This document shows positions 24,133 to 34,040 of a DNA stretch of 64,000 nt, one piece after another. The translations under genes were made by a program, and so were the position numbers. The first letter of the stretch is position 1, and every line of letters starts with the position of its first letter. The stretch spans positions 8,726,157 through 8,790,156 of the forward strand of contig OU015566.1 of NCBI GenBank assembly GCA_907165135.1, in the 5' to 3' direction. The DNA is from Oikopleura dioica (Eukaryota; Chordata; Appendicularia; Copelata; Oikopleuridae). A model generated the notes under the pieces. It saw only the letters and a program-made list of their open reading frames with translations. It was not told the origin of the DNA and searched no databases.

Positions 24133-24604
24133 TTACACTGTATTGCTGAATGATCCTTCTGCATTGCAAAAATTTCCCTCGCAACAGTAGACGCAAACAT
24201 CAACGAGCGTTCTCCTTGAATAACATCTATCAAACCTTTTTCATGAAATTAAAAACAAACCTCTGGCCCCCGCCACAAAGGCCCATTGCTTTGAACATCG
24301 CCCTTTGATTCTCGCACGCTAGTTTTTGTTTACATCTTTTTTCGAATCGAGCAGGGAGGCCATTTTCAGCCCTTACTACTGTTTGGCACATCTGACCCTT
24401 GCTGATATCGCAATGTTTCTTTTCATCGTTACAAGCTAGAACATAGAAGTATGAACATCTGAATCATTTGAGTTGAACAATACCTTGATTACCCACTTTT
24501 GAGTTACAAACGATACATTTGTAGAGGTCTTCATTTTTCGGATCAATCAAGGAGGCGTTCGCTTTCACACTCAACTCTTGGCCACTTGTTAGTACTATTT
24601 TCAT
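24133..24604 (-). CDS. Ly6/uPAR-like Cys-rich protein
   Basis: Three exons joined by short introns. Reads MKIVLTSGQELSVKANASLI, YKCIVCNSKVGNQ, then ACNDEKKHCDISKGQMCQTV, RFEKRCKQKLACENQ, GLCGGGQ and the terminal motif VDVCVYCCEGNFCNAE. The CC...CN end is the hallmark of three-finger domains. The ATG at 24604 gives a weakly hydrophobic N-terminus, so a signal-peptide exon may be missing. Without a GPI-type tail it is probably soluble. Tail-to-tail with the GPI-type Ly6-like gene (about 120 nt between stops) and 83 nt downstream of the CCP/mucin-like gene on the same strand. Confidence 0.65.
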
Positions 24605-24686
24605 GCTTTGTGTGGCTAATTAATCATTGAAAAAATAGTTATGGCTGAAATAACGGAAAATGACGGATTTTCTTAGATGCTCTTTT

Positions 24687-25601
24687 TTAATTGCCATTCC
24701 TTATCAAATACTTGAAGCCAGAAGTTGCTCCTGTCCAAGTGTAACCAGTCCAAGAAGGATCAATAACCGGAATCTCCGTGGAATCGCCAAACTGATCTAT
24801 CGCTACTATCTATATCAATTTCTTGGTCAAGATGATCGAGTTCAAAAGTACCGTTATATTTTGCACGCTTCCTGATGCTCGCTGACCTCCGAAGTTGCTC
24901 AAATCGTTCCAGGTCATTTGAATGGTCGTCGGACCGAGAATTTCTATTCTAAGGCCAACAATCGAGTTGTCTTCGTTATCTGCAAGAGTCGTTTGCGGTG
25001 CAGTTGTTGTTGTTGTAATAATTGACGTAGAAACGAAAGAGGTCGTTTGTGTTGTTAGTTCAGCTGTCGTTTCTGTTACTGCCTCTGTTGTGGTGATTGT
25101 TTCCGTGGTTGTTTCTCCGGAGATACAATCAGGCCAAGGAGCTGTCCAAAGTTTTTCTTTTTTCTGGCAAGTGATGGTCGTTGGACTGTCGACTGGATCA
25201 AGAACTCCAGTTAGACATGAAACCTCGCACGTTGACTTCTTTCTGTACCCATTCGAGCAGGTAATGCTCAGATCGGGCTTATACGGCGGAGCATCGCAAC
25301 ACTCGGCGCATTTACAGAAGCCGAGAAACTCGACATTTCCGTCGTCTCTACAAACCAATTCGGAAACATCGCCGATAAGAGCCATTCCGTCCATACAATC
25401 AAACGTGCATTTTGTACTTTCTTTGATCGTCCCGTCGATTTCGAACTGCGAATCGCTGCATTGCAAATTCTCTAGGTTATTTTTGCCCGCGTCTGGCACA
25501 GTGCAAGTAACGAAGCCATTTCGAGCGGTGATATTCTGAGCCTCTGTTAGCGTCGAAAAAAGGGTAAAAACTGTATTAAATATTTTTCGTGTGGAGATCA
25601 T
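24687..25601 (-). CDS. Secreted CCP-like / Thr-rich mucin-like protein, downstream cistron
   Basis: Exons 25601-24852 and 24809-24687 separated by a 42-nt intron; phases agree. Signal peptide MISTRKIFNTVFTLFSTL. Two sushi/CCP-like Cys modules follow (CTVPDAGKNNLENLQC, STKCTFDCMDGMALIG, LVCRDD...FCKCAECC, then ITCSNGYRKKSTCEVSC, ending WTAPWPDC). A long Thr-rich linker (TTTETITTTEAV...) is probably O-glycosylated. The C-terminal module (LRIEILGPTTIQMTWNDLSN, then IVAIDQFGDSTEIPVIDPSW) is like a fibronectin III fold. The ATG lies 19 nt after the upstream stop, beyond a GATTTTTAG acceptor, so it is probably trans-spliced. Confidence 0.75.
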
Positions 25602-25620
25602 TCTAAAAATCGGTTGATTC
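25602..25620 (-). promoter_or_regulatory. Intercistronic trans-splice acceptor
   Basis: 19 nt between the TAG of the small upstream cistron and the ATG of the CCP/mucin-like gene. It reads GAATCAACCGATTTTTAG plus A on the minus strand. Same T-rich AG core as the 18852-18869 spacer. Confidence 0.6.
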
Positions 25621-25914
25621 CTAATTCTGATCTGCAAAGCATGACATTGCTCGAGTATCGTGATCTATCACTTTGGCGCTGTTGAGCGCGCCATAACCGC
25701 TGGGTACTAAGGTGTAAGCTTGACACCTGATAGGCTCGTCGGACGTTAAGTCTAAGCCAAACCCAAGGTTTCCAGCTGGCCGACGCGTAATCCAACTCAA
25801 AAATGGCAACGTTATTTTGGCAGTCTTGTAGAAACCTGAGCATTGAAGAGAAAAATCAACATTCAAAGACCCACTAGCTTCAAAAATGGAAATACATGTC
25901 AACAAGGAAATCAA
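25621..25914 (-). CDS. Small secreted-type protein, upstream cistron, start unresolved
   Basis: About 97 codons of clean frame ending at 25621. It begins with a hydrophobic segment (LISLLTCISIFEASGSLNVD) that fits a signal peptide, then FSLQCSGFYKTAKITLPFLS and GFGLDLTSDEPIRCQAYTLV, ending RAMSCFADQN. The first in-frame codon is TTG and an in-frame TAA lies just upstream. Either an upstream exon supplies the ATG or the start differs. No family recognised. It precedes the CCP/mucin-like gene by 19 nt, suggesting one operon for two secreted proteins. Confidence 0.5.
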   Translation of the reverse strand: MISLLTCISIFEASGSLNVDFSLQCSGFYKTAKITLPFLSWITRRPAGNLGFGLDLTSDEPIRCQAYTLVPSGYGALNSAKVIDHDTRAMSCFADQN

Positions 25915-26326
25915 CGATGATTAGCAAATATCTCGGAAAAAAGCTAAAAAACTAACGACCTAACGTCATATCAGAACGACTGAGGTTTAACTCTCCGACT
26001 TATGACGCGTTAATAACTATGGGACAGACAATTTAAAGAAATTAGATATAAATTATACGTAATACCAGCCGCAATATCAAGTTTATATCGTGAGCTGAAT
26101 CACCAAACGAAGTTCGTTTTATCAATTTTTTCATTTATGAACACATAAATGTAATATTACAATTTTTTATAATTATTACATGCACATTTATGATAAGCAA
26201 ATTTTTGATTCGACGTTTATCATATTTTCAGAAATAATAAATAATAGTTTTTTGAGAGAGAAGACCTTATGGAACAGATTTTACATTCGACACCTTTTAG
26301 TCCAGCACATTGCGTTGGAGAGTTTC
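25915..26326. other. Intergenic
   Basis: About 410 nt, AT-rich at 26040-26250. It should contain the promoter, and perhaps the first exon, of the small upstream cistron on the minus strand. Nothing else seen. Confidence 0.3.
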
Positions 26327-26728
26327 TTAGCCCTGGATACGAGGGATCAGGTTATGAAGGTGGCGCGAAAACGTGACGCGTTCGATTAAAGACCAGTTGA
26401 GCTCGATTACATACTCAAATGCTGGATTATCCCTGAGCCTCCTGATTTCATACGTTGACAGGAATTTTTCCGTTTGCGGATTAAATATTCCTTCCTAGAA
26501 AACTTAGACCGGCTCTTTATTAGCTTTCAGATTTTGATGACAGATAGAAAATTGTTCATGTCTTTCGCCAGTTTTTCTTCGTGCAAGTTCGTAGCTTCGT
26601 GAGATTCATACTGTTAAAAAGTGTAAAAGAAATAACAATGAAATCATTCCTTGAAGCTTTTTGGAAACTCGGGTGGAAGAATAAACTTGACTTACAGCGA
26701 GAGCTTTCTTCCTTTTGAATCCTGTCAT
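26327..26728 (-). CDS. Conserved-looking small protein, downstream operon cistron
   Basis: Three small exons give about 89 residues. MTGFKRKKALA joins YESHEATNLHEEKLAKDMNN, then EGIFNPQTEKFLSTYEIRRL, DNPAFEYVIELNWSLIERV and the end HLHNLIPRIQG. All junctions are phase 0 with GT-AG sites. Mostly helical and charged; not recognised. The ATG lies 15 nt after the stop of the gene at 26744-27276, so the two are probably transcribed together. Confidence 0.55.
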
Positions 26729-26743
26729 CTCGCCATCTTAAAA
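26729..26743 (-). promoter_or_regulatory. Intercistronic spacer with acceptor
   Basis: 15 nt between TGA (26744-26746) and ATG (26726-26728), reading TTTTAAGATGGCGAG on the minus strand. TTTTAAG is the likely trans-splice acceptor. An out-of-frame ATG lies right after it. Confidence 0.5.
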
Positions 26744-27276
26744 TCAGTATATCTCGTCATCTCTTTCCATAAATGTGCGCTCACTTTTAATAAAATTTTT
26801 CAACGCTGATGATCCTCGTCCCTCCTCGTTGAGCCATCCGGTGTGCAACTTTAGCGTTTTGAGAGTAAGATTCATCTGTTTAATTTCATCCGAGATAGGT
26901 ATGATCCCGATTCTATGGAATAAACGCGCTGAATACCAGATATTGTTACCCTTACCTCTTCTCTTAGAGAGGAACTTTTATACTGTAGCGGTGTTGTTAT
27001 CGGTCGGGTTAGGCCCTAACCGTTAGGGAGCAAGAAGGTCTTACCTCGGTTAGGCTTAGAATTAGGGGTTTCCCGACCAATAAAAGTGAGCTGTTCCTTG
27101 CCTTGGTCCAGTTGTTTGAGCTCATATTTGAGAGTTCTTGCTTCTCTTCTGTTCTTGCTGTGCGCTTTCTGTACTCTTGCTGAAGCAAATGAAACTAAGG
27201 TGGCATTTCCAATATGAAATAAAAAAATTGTCTTTGCTTTTGAAATGCTTCCTGGGCGAGCTCCGCCTGCTGACAT
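26744..27276 (-). CDS. Basic/coiled small protein, upstream operon cistron
   Basis: Exons 27276-27045 and 26928-26744; phases agree, 138 residues. Starts MSAGGARPGSISKAK. A charged helix follows (ARVQKAHSKNRREARTLKYE, LKQLDQGKEQLTFIGRETP). The second exon gives IGIIPISDEIKQMNLTLKTL, HTGWLNEEGRGSSALKNFIK and FMERDDEIY before the stop. Not recognised. The first exon includes a hydrophobic stretch (KTIFLFHIGNATLVSFAS) that is in frame but could be an unspliced intron. First gene of a two-gene operon with the cistron at 26327-26728. Confidence 0.55.
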
Positions 27277-27610
27277 GGTCAAATGATAGTCTCGTAATCG
27301 AGTGGAACGCTTTTAGCAAGACAAAGAAAGTATCAAATTCGATGTTAAAATTCTCTCACAAGTCCAGTTAAAATTATAAGCCTATAAAATATCAACCGAA
27401 AGATCTCAAAAAAGGAGCACTAAATCGCTTTTAATTATTTTTTACGATTTTTGAAGTGCAAAATTTCGAAAAGATAATTTGACAAGTGTGTCTCCGAGAA
27501 GGAGAAATTTTTATCTTTGATGTGTCTCTTTACGATAATTATTTTTGTACTACCGTTTGTTTCTGAAAATTTCGTTTATGAATTAATTAGTATTGTGTCC
27601 ACTTTAGTTT
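27277..27610. other. Intergenic
   Basis: About 330 nt, AT-rich. Promoter side of the minus-strand operon. No coding signal. Confidence 0.3.
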
Positions 27611-27773
27611 TTATGGCGCTGTTGGTTTTGGTGGTGCAGCACCTCCACCAGCGCTCACTAAAAACAATAGCTTGTGGAAAGATTTAAGCAAACCGTTAAT
27701 CCTTGAAAACGTAACATTTAATAAGAGAATTATACTTACTCATTACAGTTATTGAAAGAGCAACAGAAATAAC
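27611..27773 (-). CDS. 3' exons of a Ly6-like gene (fragment)
   Basis: Minus-strand exon from 27773 reads GYFCCSFNNCNE, the CC...CN end of a three-finger domain. After a short intron comes a Gly/Ala/Pro tail (AGGGAAPPKPTAP) and a stop at 27611-27613. The acceptor choice for the last exon is ambiguous. I found no convincing upstream exons before the repeat-containing DNA at 28.0-28.4 kb. This is either a gene with a distant 5' part or a remnant. Confidence 0.35.
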
Positions 27774-28040
27774 CTGCAACGATGTATAAGATAAGGTAAT
27801 ATAACTCAAAGTCTTCCTTAAATTAGAGCGCCTTCCATTTCCATTATTGAGATAAAATAGAAATTTCGGCGAAATTATTTCGCTTCATGGTCTCATTTCC
27901 CCAAATTCATTCCTCATTTCCTTTTGACCTTTTGAAAAACCTGGTCCTATCTGTCATGTAAGATGCGCTGAGAATTCAATACAAGTACAGTTGGTTTCCT
28001 AATTTCCGGACTAATTTTGTCCCCTGGTTTCCAAAAAATG

Positions 28041-28380
28041 TCCGGAAATTTAGGTCACCGGAAAAATTTTATGTCCCACCAAGTATTCTTAAAAAGCGTT
28101 GGTACAGGGTCAATACAAAGAGATTATGAAAGAAAAACCACTTAATGACCCTTAGTTTTTACTCTTCTTCTTCAACCTCGCGAACAAGCTCAGCTTGCGC
28201 CCAAAAAGAAGTTAATTTAAGCGAAAATTGATTCCTTTTTTAGAGAAAATGATGACTAATCAATAAAATTTTGAAAAAAAGTCCGGAAATTTGGACAATG
28301 GTCGATTTTGTAGTGTCCCACTAAGATGCCTTAAAATCTGAAAAATGTCCGGAAATTTGGACTCCGGAAATTTCCGGACT
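28041..28380 (+). repeat. Diverged tandem duplication with TCCGGAAATTT motifs
   Basis: The word TCCGGAAATTTGG, or near copies, occurs at 28041, 28282 and 28348, with a palindromic TCCGGAAATTTCCGGA at 28363. The following block TGTCCCAC.AAG......TTAAAA recurs with a spacing of about 242 nt (28072 and 28314). This is an old local duplication or a repetitive element; its wider copy number is unknown. Confidence 0.5.
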
Positions 28381-29128
28381 CTTTTCCTTCAAGGCTGGAA
28401 AATTTCCTTCCAGGTTACACAGTCTTATAAAAGTAACATGTAAGATGAGTAGCGCACAGAAAAAAGTAATTAAAAAGGTAAAGTGTGACCCTAGAGGCGC
28501 CATTTGAAATATCGTTAAAAGCGCCGAAAGTGATGATAAAAACAAACCTCAATAATTTTAAATTGAGATCTCATAAAATTGAAGACTTCATATTTTTATT
28601 TGTTCACAAGATTACAGTAAGTCTCAGAATGGTAGTCGGAAAATATTAATTCTTTTTAACTTTTAATTCAATTATAAAAGTAATTAAAAAACCCGGGTTT
28701 GAGAAAATGAAGTTTTCATTCCGCTAAAAGCAGTTTTTTGTTTAGATCTGCGGCTAAACAGCTAAAGCCAAAAAATTTAGGTTGTGCGCGGCGGAAATTG
28801 AAAAACATTCGGTTGCCAGAGTTCCGTTCATGCAGCATTTTCGCTCATCAGCTTGCTTATTTTTTAAGCGCGCGGATATACATTCATTTGAACATTTCAT
28901 TTTTCTCATCAAGCCAAAAACTTCATCTGTTTTGATCGCAACAAAAAAAATATCTACAAGGCATTAACGAGTTTGTTTTTTTCGTAAAATTAGTTTTCCA
29001 CGGCTGCGGAAGACGGGAGGCGCCGCAGCAATAATACAAATTTATGTTTTATAAAAACTGAATCTCACTCTTTTTCTCGATTTCTCAGTGTATTAAAAGA
29101 TTCATTTAGAGCAACAAAACGCAGTAAA
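28381..29128 (+). other. Intergenic upstream of C2H2 gene
   Basis: AT-rich. A minus-strand ORF starting at 28503 (MAPLGSHFTFLITFFCALLI) has a signal-like start but runs into the TCCGGAAATTT repeat; I do not call it a gene. Probable promoter of the zinc-finger gene at 29129. Confidence 0.3.
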
Positions 29129-30740
29129 ATGGATCAAACTACAGTTCGTAACAGTCCTTACGCCATCGGAGACGATGGGGTCGGAATGAGACCGAATTCA
29201 TACGATGCGAGATATTTAATGTGCCAAAAACTTCTCAACTCCGGACTCAGTGCGCTTCAAATCCAAGAGGTAAGAAAAAAAAGCACAAATTGCCAATTCA
29301 TTTTTGCAAAAACGAATATTTTTAAGCAGGCTCTGAGCTTGCTAATTTTTGTGGAAAAGGAGCCGCAGCTTTTTTCCCAAACAAGTATTTAGTATACCTT
29401 CTACATATGCAAATCCGCGACCCCCTTGAAAAACGACAGCAAGTTACTACTAATCTCCGTTTTATAAATATAATGGCAACAATTGTTTGTTTTGTTTTTG
29501 GCAAATTATCGAGAAATGCCGCGACGTCTGACTGCCCAGGCCAGTGACCCTGGCCTCTTTTCTTGTTTACTACAGTACTAAAAAAACCGGCAGTGGCGAA
29601 TTTTTCCTGACGCTCTGCACTCTCATTATTTATTCAAATTTTTATTTATGCCTCTTTTAGATCGTCAACGCGAAGAAAATGCAAATTTCTGAGGAGAGCA
29701 CTTCACAGCCTGGTGAGTAATTTCCTAATTAACGAGTGCCAGTACTTGAGCAAAGTTGAAAAAATTAAAATCTTGGCTGCAAAAACTAATTCCTTTTTTA
29801 GAAGAATCGCCGAGAAAACCATCCGAGGACATGATCGATACGAATCCACTTTACCCGAATTCGTAAGTAAAAGTTTTAATCTCAAAATCCTTATTTTGTC
29901 GTTCAGAGCACTGGAATACCAACTGCCAGCCACATATTCTCCTGCTGAGCCGATTCCTCCTCAAGGCGACAGGGAACGCGACGGGCGCTACTCCAAGCCG
30001 TACAAATGTAAGCTGTGTGAAAAATCTTTCTCGACGCCTGGATACTTGGACACACACATGCGCCTGCACACAGGAGTGAAGCCATACACATGTCGAATTT
30101 GCCATCGAGGCTTTGCCCAACGTCCTGGCTACACCTACCACATGCGCACCCATTCTGGTTTGGAAAACAATAATCAACTTGGGCCTTAATTTCTTTTCAG
30201 GAGAAATGCGCTACCAATGCAAAATCTGCTTCAAAAAATTCATCCAAATCGGTACTCTCAAGCGCCATTGTGATACGCACGGCATTCCAGCTAAAAATGT
30301 CGAAGAAATCATCATTCGCCTCAACCCAACTAATACCATGGTAAGATCCCTACCATCAATCTCGTGTCATTATCATATTTCTTTAGCCGATTCCAAAGCC
30401 TTTGGAGAAAGAGCCTTCGCTTTCGCCTGATTTTTCTACCAAGTCCGTGTCACCTTCTTGGAGGCCATTGTCTACTTCATCGCAGTCCTTTCCTCCGAGT
30501 TTTTTCCCGAATACATCCTTGCCGAATCTAAGAACCCAAAGCTTGAGCTTTCCGATCGGGAACCCTCTCAACACGGCTTCATTCTTACAAATGCAGAACA
30601 TGATGACCAACCAGCGCGGATATCATCAGCCCTTAGTTCAATCAAACTCGGCACCATTCTTGCTAAATCCTATTTCTCAGTATCAAGCTATGTTACAGTA
30701 CCAACAATACTGCAATTTGATCAATGCTGCTTCAAAATAA
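29129..30740 (+). CDS. Three-finger C2H2 zinc-finger protein
   Basis: Putative nuclear DNA-binding protein. Exons: 29129-29269, 29661-29712, 29802-29862, 29907-30157, 30201-30340, 30387-30740; every phase agrees. The N-terminus contains PNSYDARYLMCQKLLNSGLS. Fingers: YKCKLCEKSFSTPGYLDTHM, YTCRICHRGFAQRPGYTYHM and YQCKICFKKFIQIGTLKRHC, with TGEKP-like linkers (HTGVKPY, HSGEMRY). The C-terminal tail is Ser/Pro- then Gln/Asn-rich (SQYQAMLQYQQYCNLINAAS). The 391-nt first intron is long for this genome. Family membership beyond C2H2 is not assigned. Confidence 0.85.
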
Positions 30741-30787
30741 TCTGTAAACTGTTCATAATAATAAACATACGGATAAAAAAGTAACTT

Positions 30788-31480
30788 TTAATTTTTGCTC
30801 GAAGCAGTGAACTCATGTCGTTGAATTCCCTCGTTTGCGAGATTCTGAGCCTCTTCAAGCTTGTCAAGCAATTCTTGACCGCCATCGGTGTCTTTGATGA
30901 TGTTTTCAAAGGCAGCTAAATTGGTATAGATTTCCTGAGAGGTGAAATATTTACTTACGTCCAGTTCCGTAAATGCAGATAAAGATAATAACCATTACTT
31001 GTAATAAAAGAAGGAGGGTCTGAAATAATGATTTTATAAGAATAGATTATTTTTTTATAATTATAACATTTGTCTAACAAGTTGTTAAGATAACATCTGT
31101 TTCTTTCACGCTCACTGAATTGAAAAATTTCAATATTTTTTACCTGAACTACATATGTCAAAAAAGTGTTCAGCCTGCTTCCACATCCTTGACTGTCGCA
31201 ACAAGCCCTTCCAAATGCGCAAAAGAGCAGAATAGCTTCAACAAGGCTCAAGAAGATCGTTATGTAATAGAGGATGATGCCAGTTTGGAGGAATTCGATA
31301 CTGTCGCATTTGTAACTGAAGAAAACGACGAGAGCGGCAGCTGTTGTAAGAAGTGATGCAGCCGTGGTAGCGCCACTGTGAAATTGCTTAGCATTAGAAA
31401 AGAATCGATTTCATAATAATGAAGACATAGAAGACTAACTTACACTTCTGAGGGGTTTTTGTTTTCTTTGTCTGTGCAGC
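30788..31480 (-). CDS. Multi-pass membrane protein, C-terminal exons
   Basis: Read on the minus strand: a Cys-rich cytoplasmic-looking start (CARCCCTDKENKNPSEV), then hydrophobic segments GATTAASLLTTAAALVVFF, GIILYYITIFLSLVEAILLF and, after an intron near 31142, TLLLLLQVMVIIFICIYGTG. A soluble helical tail follows (EIYTNLAAFENIIKDTDGGQ, ELLDKLEEAQNLANE) with stop at 30788-30790. The layout resembles a tetraspan protein; no family motif is decisive. The 5' end is open: the Cys-rich exon has an acceptor, not an ATG, so it may continue into the membrane exons at 31621-32197. Confidence 0.55.
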
Positions 31481-31620
31481 AGCATCTGGCGCACGTGAGA
31501 AGCAAAGGAAAGATAGCTCAAATGAGATAACCTTTTACGTTAGACTCTAATGATTAGAGGTTTTATTAGGTGTTGGGTATGAATCATACCGTATGAAATT
31601 TACTCATGTAGGATAAGGTA

Positions 31621-32197
31621 TTTAATCCTAGAGTCTAGGACCTAGACAGCGAGTATGAAGTAAGGTATCAACTTTCCGAAAAAAAGTAAGCCAAGTGAGC
31701 AATAGAATGGAATCGTCGCCTTGTCTGGGGTGACATCTTCAACGCGTAGACCTAATTACTTTCAGTCGGGTTTTACGGAAAAAATGAATGGATCATACCG
31801 TTAGCTTGAAGCCAGTTTCCACCAATTTGCCATTCGTCGATTGGGTGCCACAGGCTCATGAAGAAGTTCGACATTCTCAGTAACGTCAATAGGAGAAATG
31901 GAAATTATCAGTTTCTTTTCTGCTGGCGCAAGGTGACCCTCTCTTGTTTCTGTATTCTCTGTGCTTATACTACGTACTTGGGGCAGGAGAATAATAGACG
32001 CGCTCAGGATTAGCACACTACGTTGGGGAGCGCGCTCAGGCAGGGATGATGAATTGATAACACGGGAGAATGGATGATCTAATTACTTACCAAATTCCAG
32101 GCCTAATTAGCTTATGTAAATCAGGCAGATCGACAATCAGAATGAAAAATGAATGCGTCCTTTCCTTTGTACCGAAAACGTCCTCAAAGAACTAGAT
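31621..32197 (-). CDS. Membrane-protein exons, possibly 5' part of the 30788 gene
   Basis: Minus-strand pieces: FEDVFGTKERTHSFFILIVD joins, across an intron near 32030-32090, to CVLILSASIILLPQVRSIST. A polar stretch ends at a stop after MANWWKLASS (31801). A further hydrophobic open stretch, VTPDKATIPFYCSLGLLFFG then KLIPYFILA, lies at 31650-31745. Either 31801 ends a small two-segment membrane protein, or a non-canonical donor joins these exons to the downstream Cys-rich tetraspan exons. No ATG was located upstream. Confidence 0.35.
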
Positions 32198-32333
32198 TGA
32201 CGCGTTAGTAAATGACCCTTCTCTTTTGGATCATTTACAGTTTTTTATAAAAATAATATTTTATTTAGATAAATAGAATATACAGTGCTTCTCGAGCCAA
32301 GAAAAGAATCAGTTTATGAACAGCTTTCTTGTT

Positions 32334-33424
32334 TTAGTACATGACAGAAGCGTCAGAGTTTCCTCTTGGGTTGGTGAGTCGATCGTAGTTCTTTGTTATC
32401 ACATCGAGGATAGTCGTGTAGTTTGTGCGCACAGTCATTGCGACGTTTCGTAATCGACGGCACTGTTTTTCATCCTCGTCGAGTACAAAAATCTGTATAG
32501 AAATTTAAATTTTCCCAAACGAGACTGGAGGTTTCTACCTTGAGATCTTCGATGTTGCTTTCTTGAACGATCTTTTCCATGATATTCGCTCGTGCAATGT
32601 GGTACGCAGACTGCTCGTCGATCGTCTGCGTCGTTTCTTCCTTGATTGCCTAGTAATAATGACATTAAATCTTCTTCAATCAAGAGCAAATTGTACCTGC
32701 AACTCGTTGAGTGCTTCCTCCTGGACCTCAACGCCAAAGTTATTGCCATCTTCGTGTCGAGGAACGTGAATGGTAATCCAGTCCTTGAGCTGCTGGCAGT
32801 GCTGTCCTAAAGCAATGTGTGACGTTGCGGGCTAAAGTGCCCGTGTTGACTTACCAAGCTCGATCAGCTCAGGTTTAAGAATGTTGTACAAGTCGACAAT
32901 GTGCTTATTAACTGGGATTCGGAGTCGCTCGTCAACAGCGCCTTCTGACATTTGCGAAGCCTAGAATGGAATATAAAATCCGGTTATAGTAAGAGGATAA
33001 TCCTCCGGTAATTAACCTTCGATTTGGAAAGACCGACGGAAACTTCGGATGAAGCATCGATTTTCGTCTTTTTGACTGGGACTTCGTCATCTTCATCGGC
33101 TGCTTCCTCTTCCATCTGCTTTTCTGCTTCCATCTCTTTCAGCGCGTTTTCATATTTTTCAAGAGAATCTAATTTATCGTTAGGTTCAATCTAATTGAAT
33201 GGTTTCTTACCAACTGAAAACTGTCTGGCTTCGTCGCAGTAACCAACTTGAAGCATAGCATTCGTTTCAATAAGTTCATCGAGCTTCTCCAGCTTGTTAG
33301 GAATGGTTTGATGCAGAATTTCCTAAACAGTCCGAGATTTAGGAAATTTTATAATGAGTACCTTGGCGCTAGAACAGACTTCTGATCTGTACGTATTGAT
33401 AAATTGGGGTTGTTCAGCGGCCAT
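32334..33424 (-). CDS. PSME3: Proteasome activator PA28 (REG-gamma type)
   Basis: Subunit of the 11S regulator, a heptameric ring that opens the 20S proteasome gate; the gamma form is nuclear. Start MAAEQPQFINTYRSEVCSSA at 33424. Then EILHQTIPNKLEKLDELIET, an acidic/basic linker (about 33050-33170), and the C-terminal helical domain: PRHEDGNNFGVEVQEEALNE, DEQSAYHIARANIMEKIVQE and LDEDEKQCRRLRNVAMTVRT, ending NPRGNSDASVMY. The EDGNNFGV block is the activation-loop region of PA28 proteins. At least five small introns. I favour PSME3 because the invertebrate PA28 is usually the gamma type; PSME1/2 cannot be excluded by eye. Divergent from MON2, with about 620 nt between starts. Confidence 0.85.
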
Positions 33425-34040
33425 TTTCGTGGATTTTCAAAACTGATTAGACAATCGTGAAAATTCATAATAATACAGAGTGTTCTAGAGATTCAATTGA
33501 ATCTAAAGTTAGAGACATAATTATGGGATTTTCTATCCATTCTTAACTCCACCAACTCCATATTTATGAGATTTATTTTATCGTAATCACTGAAACTTTG
33601 TCAATTATATTTTTATCATTTTAACTTAAAGTCTCAAATTGAGATTATGGTTTCTGAAAACTCGCTCAATGTTGCGTTCCATTTCTTCCCGCGCTCTTAT
33701 TGGCTCGCGGCGACGAAAGCGCGTCCAGGACGCGCTCAAGAGTCCTCGAAAATTTCAAACTTCCGAAAGTTTTTCCAACTTTTCGAACCTAAATGGATAA
33801 TTTTTACAAATTGAACAAGAGATTATCCAGTGGTTTGGAGAAGATCTTGGTTTTTAACCGCTCGAATAGCGGAAGTTATGGTTTCTTTAAAATTCTCGAA
33901 AAATTTTTATAATGGATTAGTTTTCTCAGTGTGTGTTTTGTGATGGGATTAAAAAGTGCGCTTTGTTAAGAGAGAATGTCGAGCATGACCGTTGGATTCT
34001 AGATACGGTCGAAAGCTTCGGATTTTATGGCAAGGAATCG
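33425..34040. promoter_or_regulatory. Divergent promoter, PSME3-type gene and MON2
   Basis: Head-to-head interval. A GC-rich patch at about 33690-33740 contains ATTGGC (an inverted CCAAT box) next to GCGCG words, in otherwise AT-rich DNA. This fits a shared housekeeping-type bidirectional promoter (inference). Confidence 0.4.

Noticed and set aside
24922-25539. 205-codon plus-strand ORF rich in Val and Ser
   Set aside because: It is the antisense shadow of the Thr-rich CCP/mucin-like gene; the minus strand has a signal peptide, Cys modules and splice-consistent end.
31120-31356. Plus-strand ORF of 78 codons at 31.1 kb
   Set aside because: The opposite strand gives hydrophobic segments with matched splice sites; the plus frame is its shadow.
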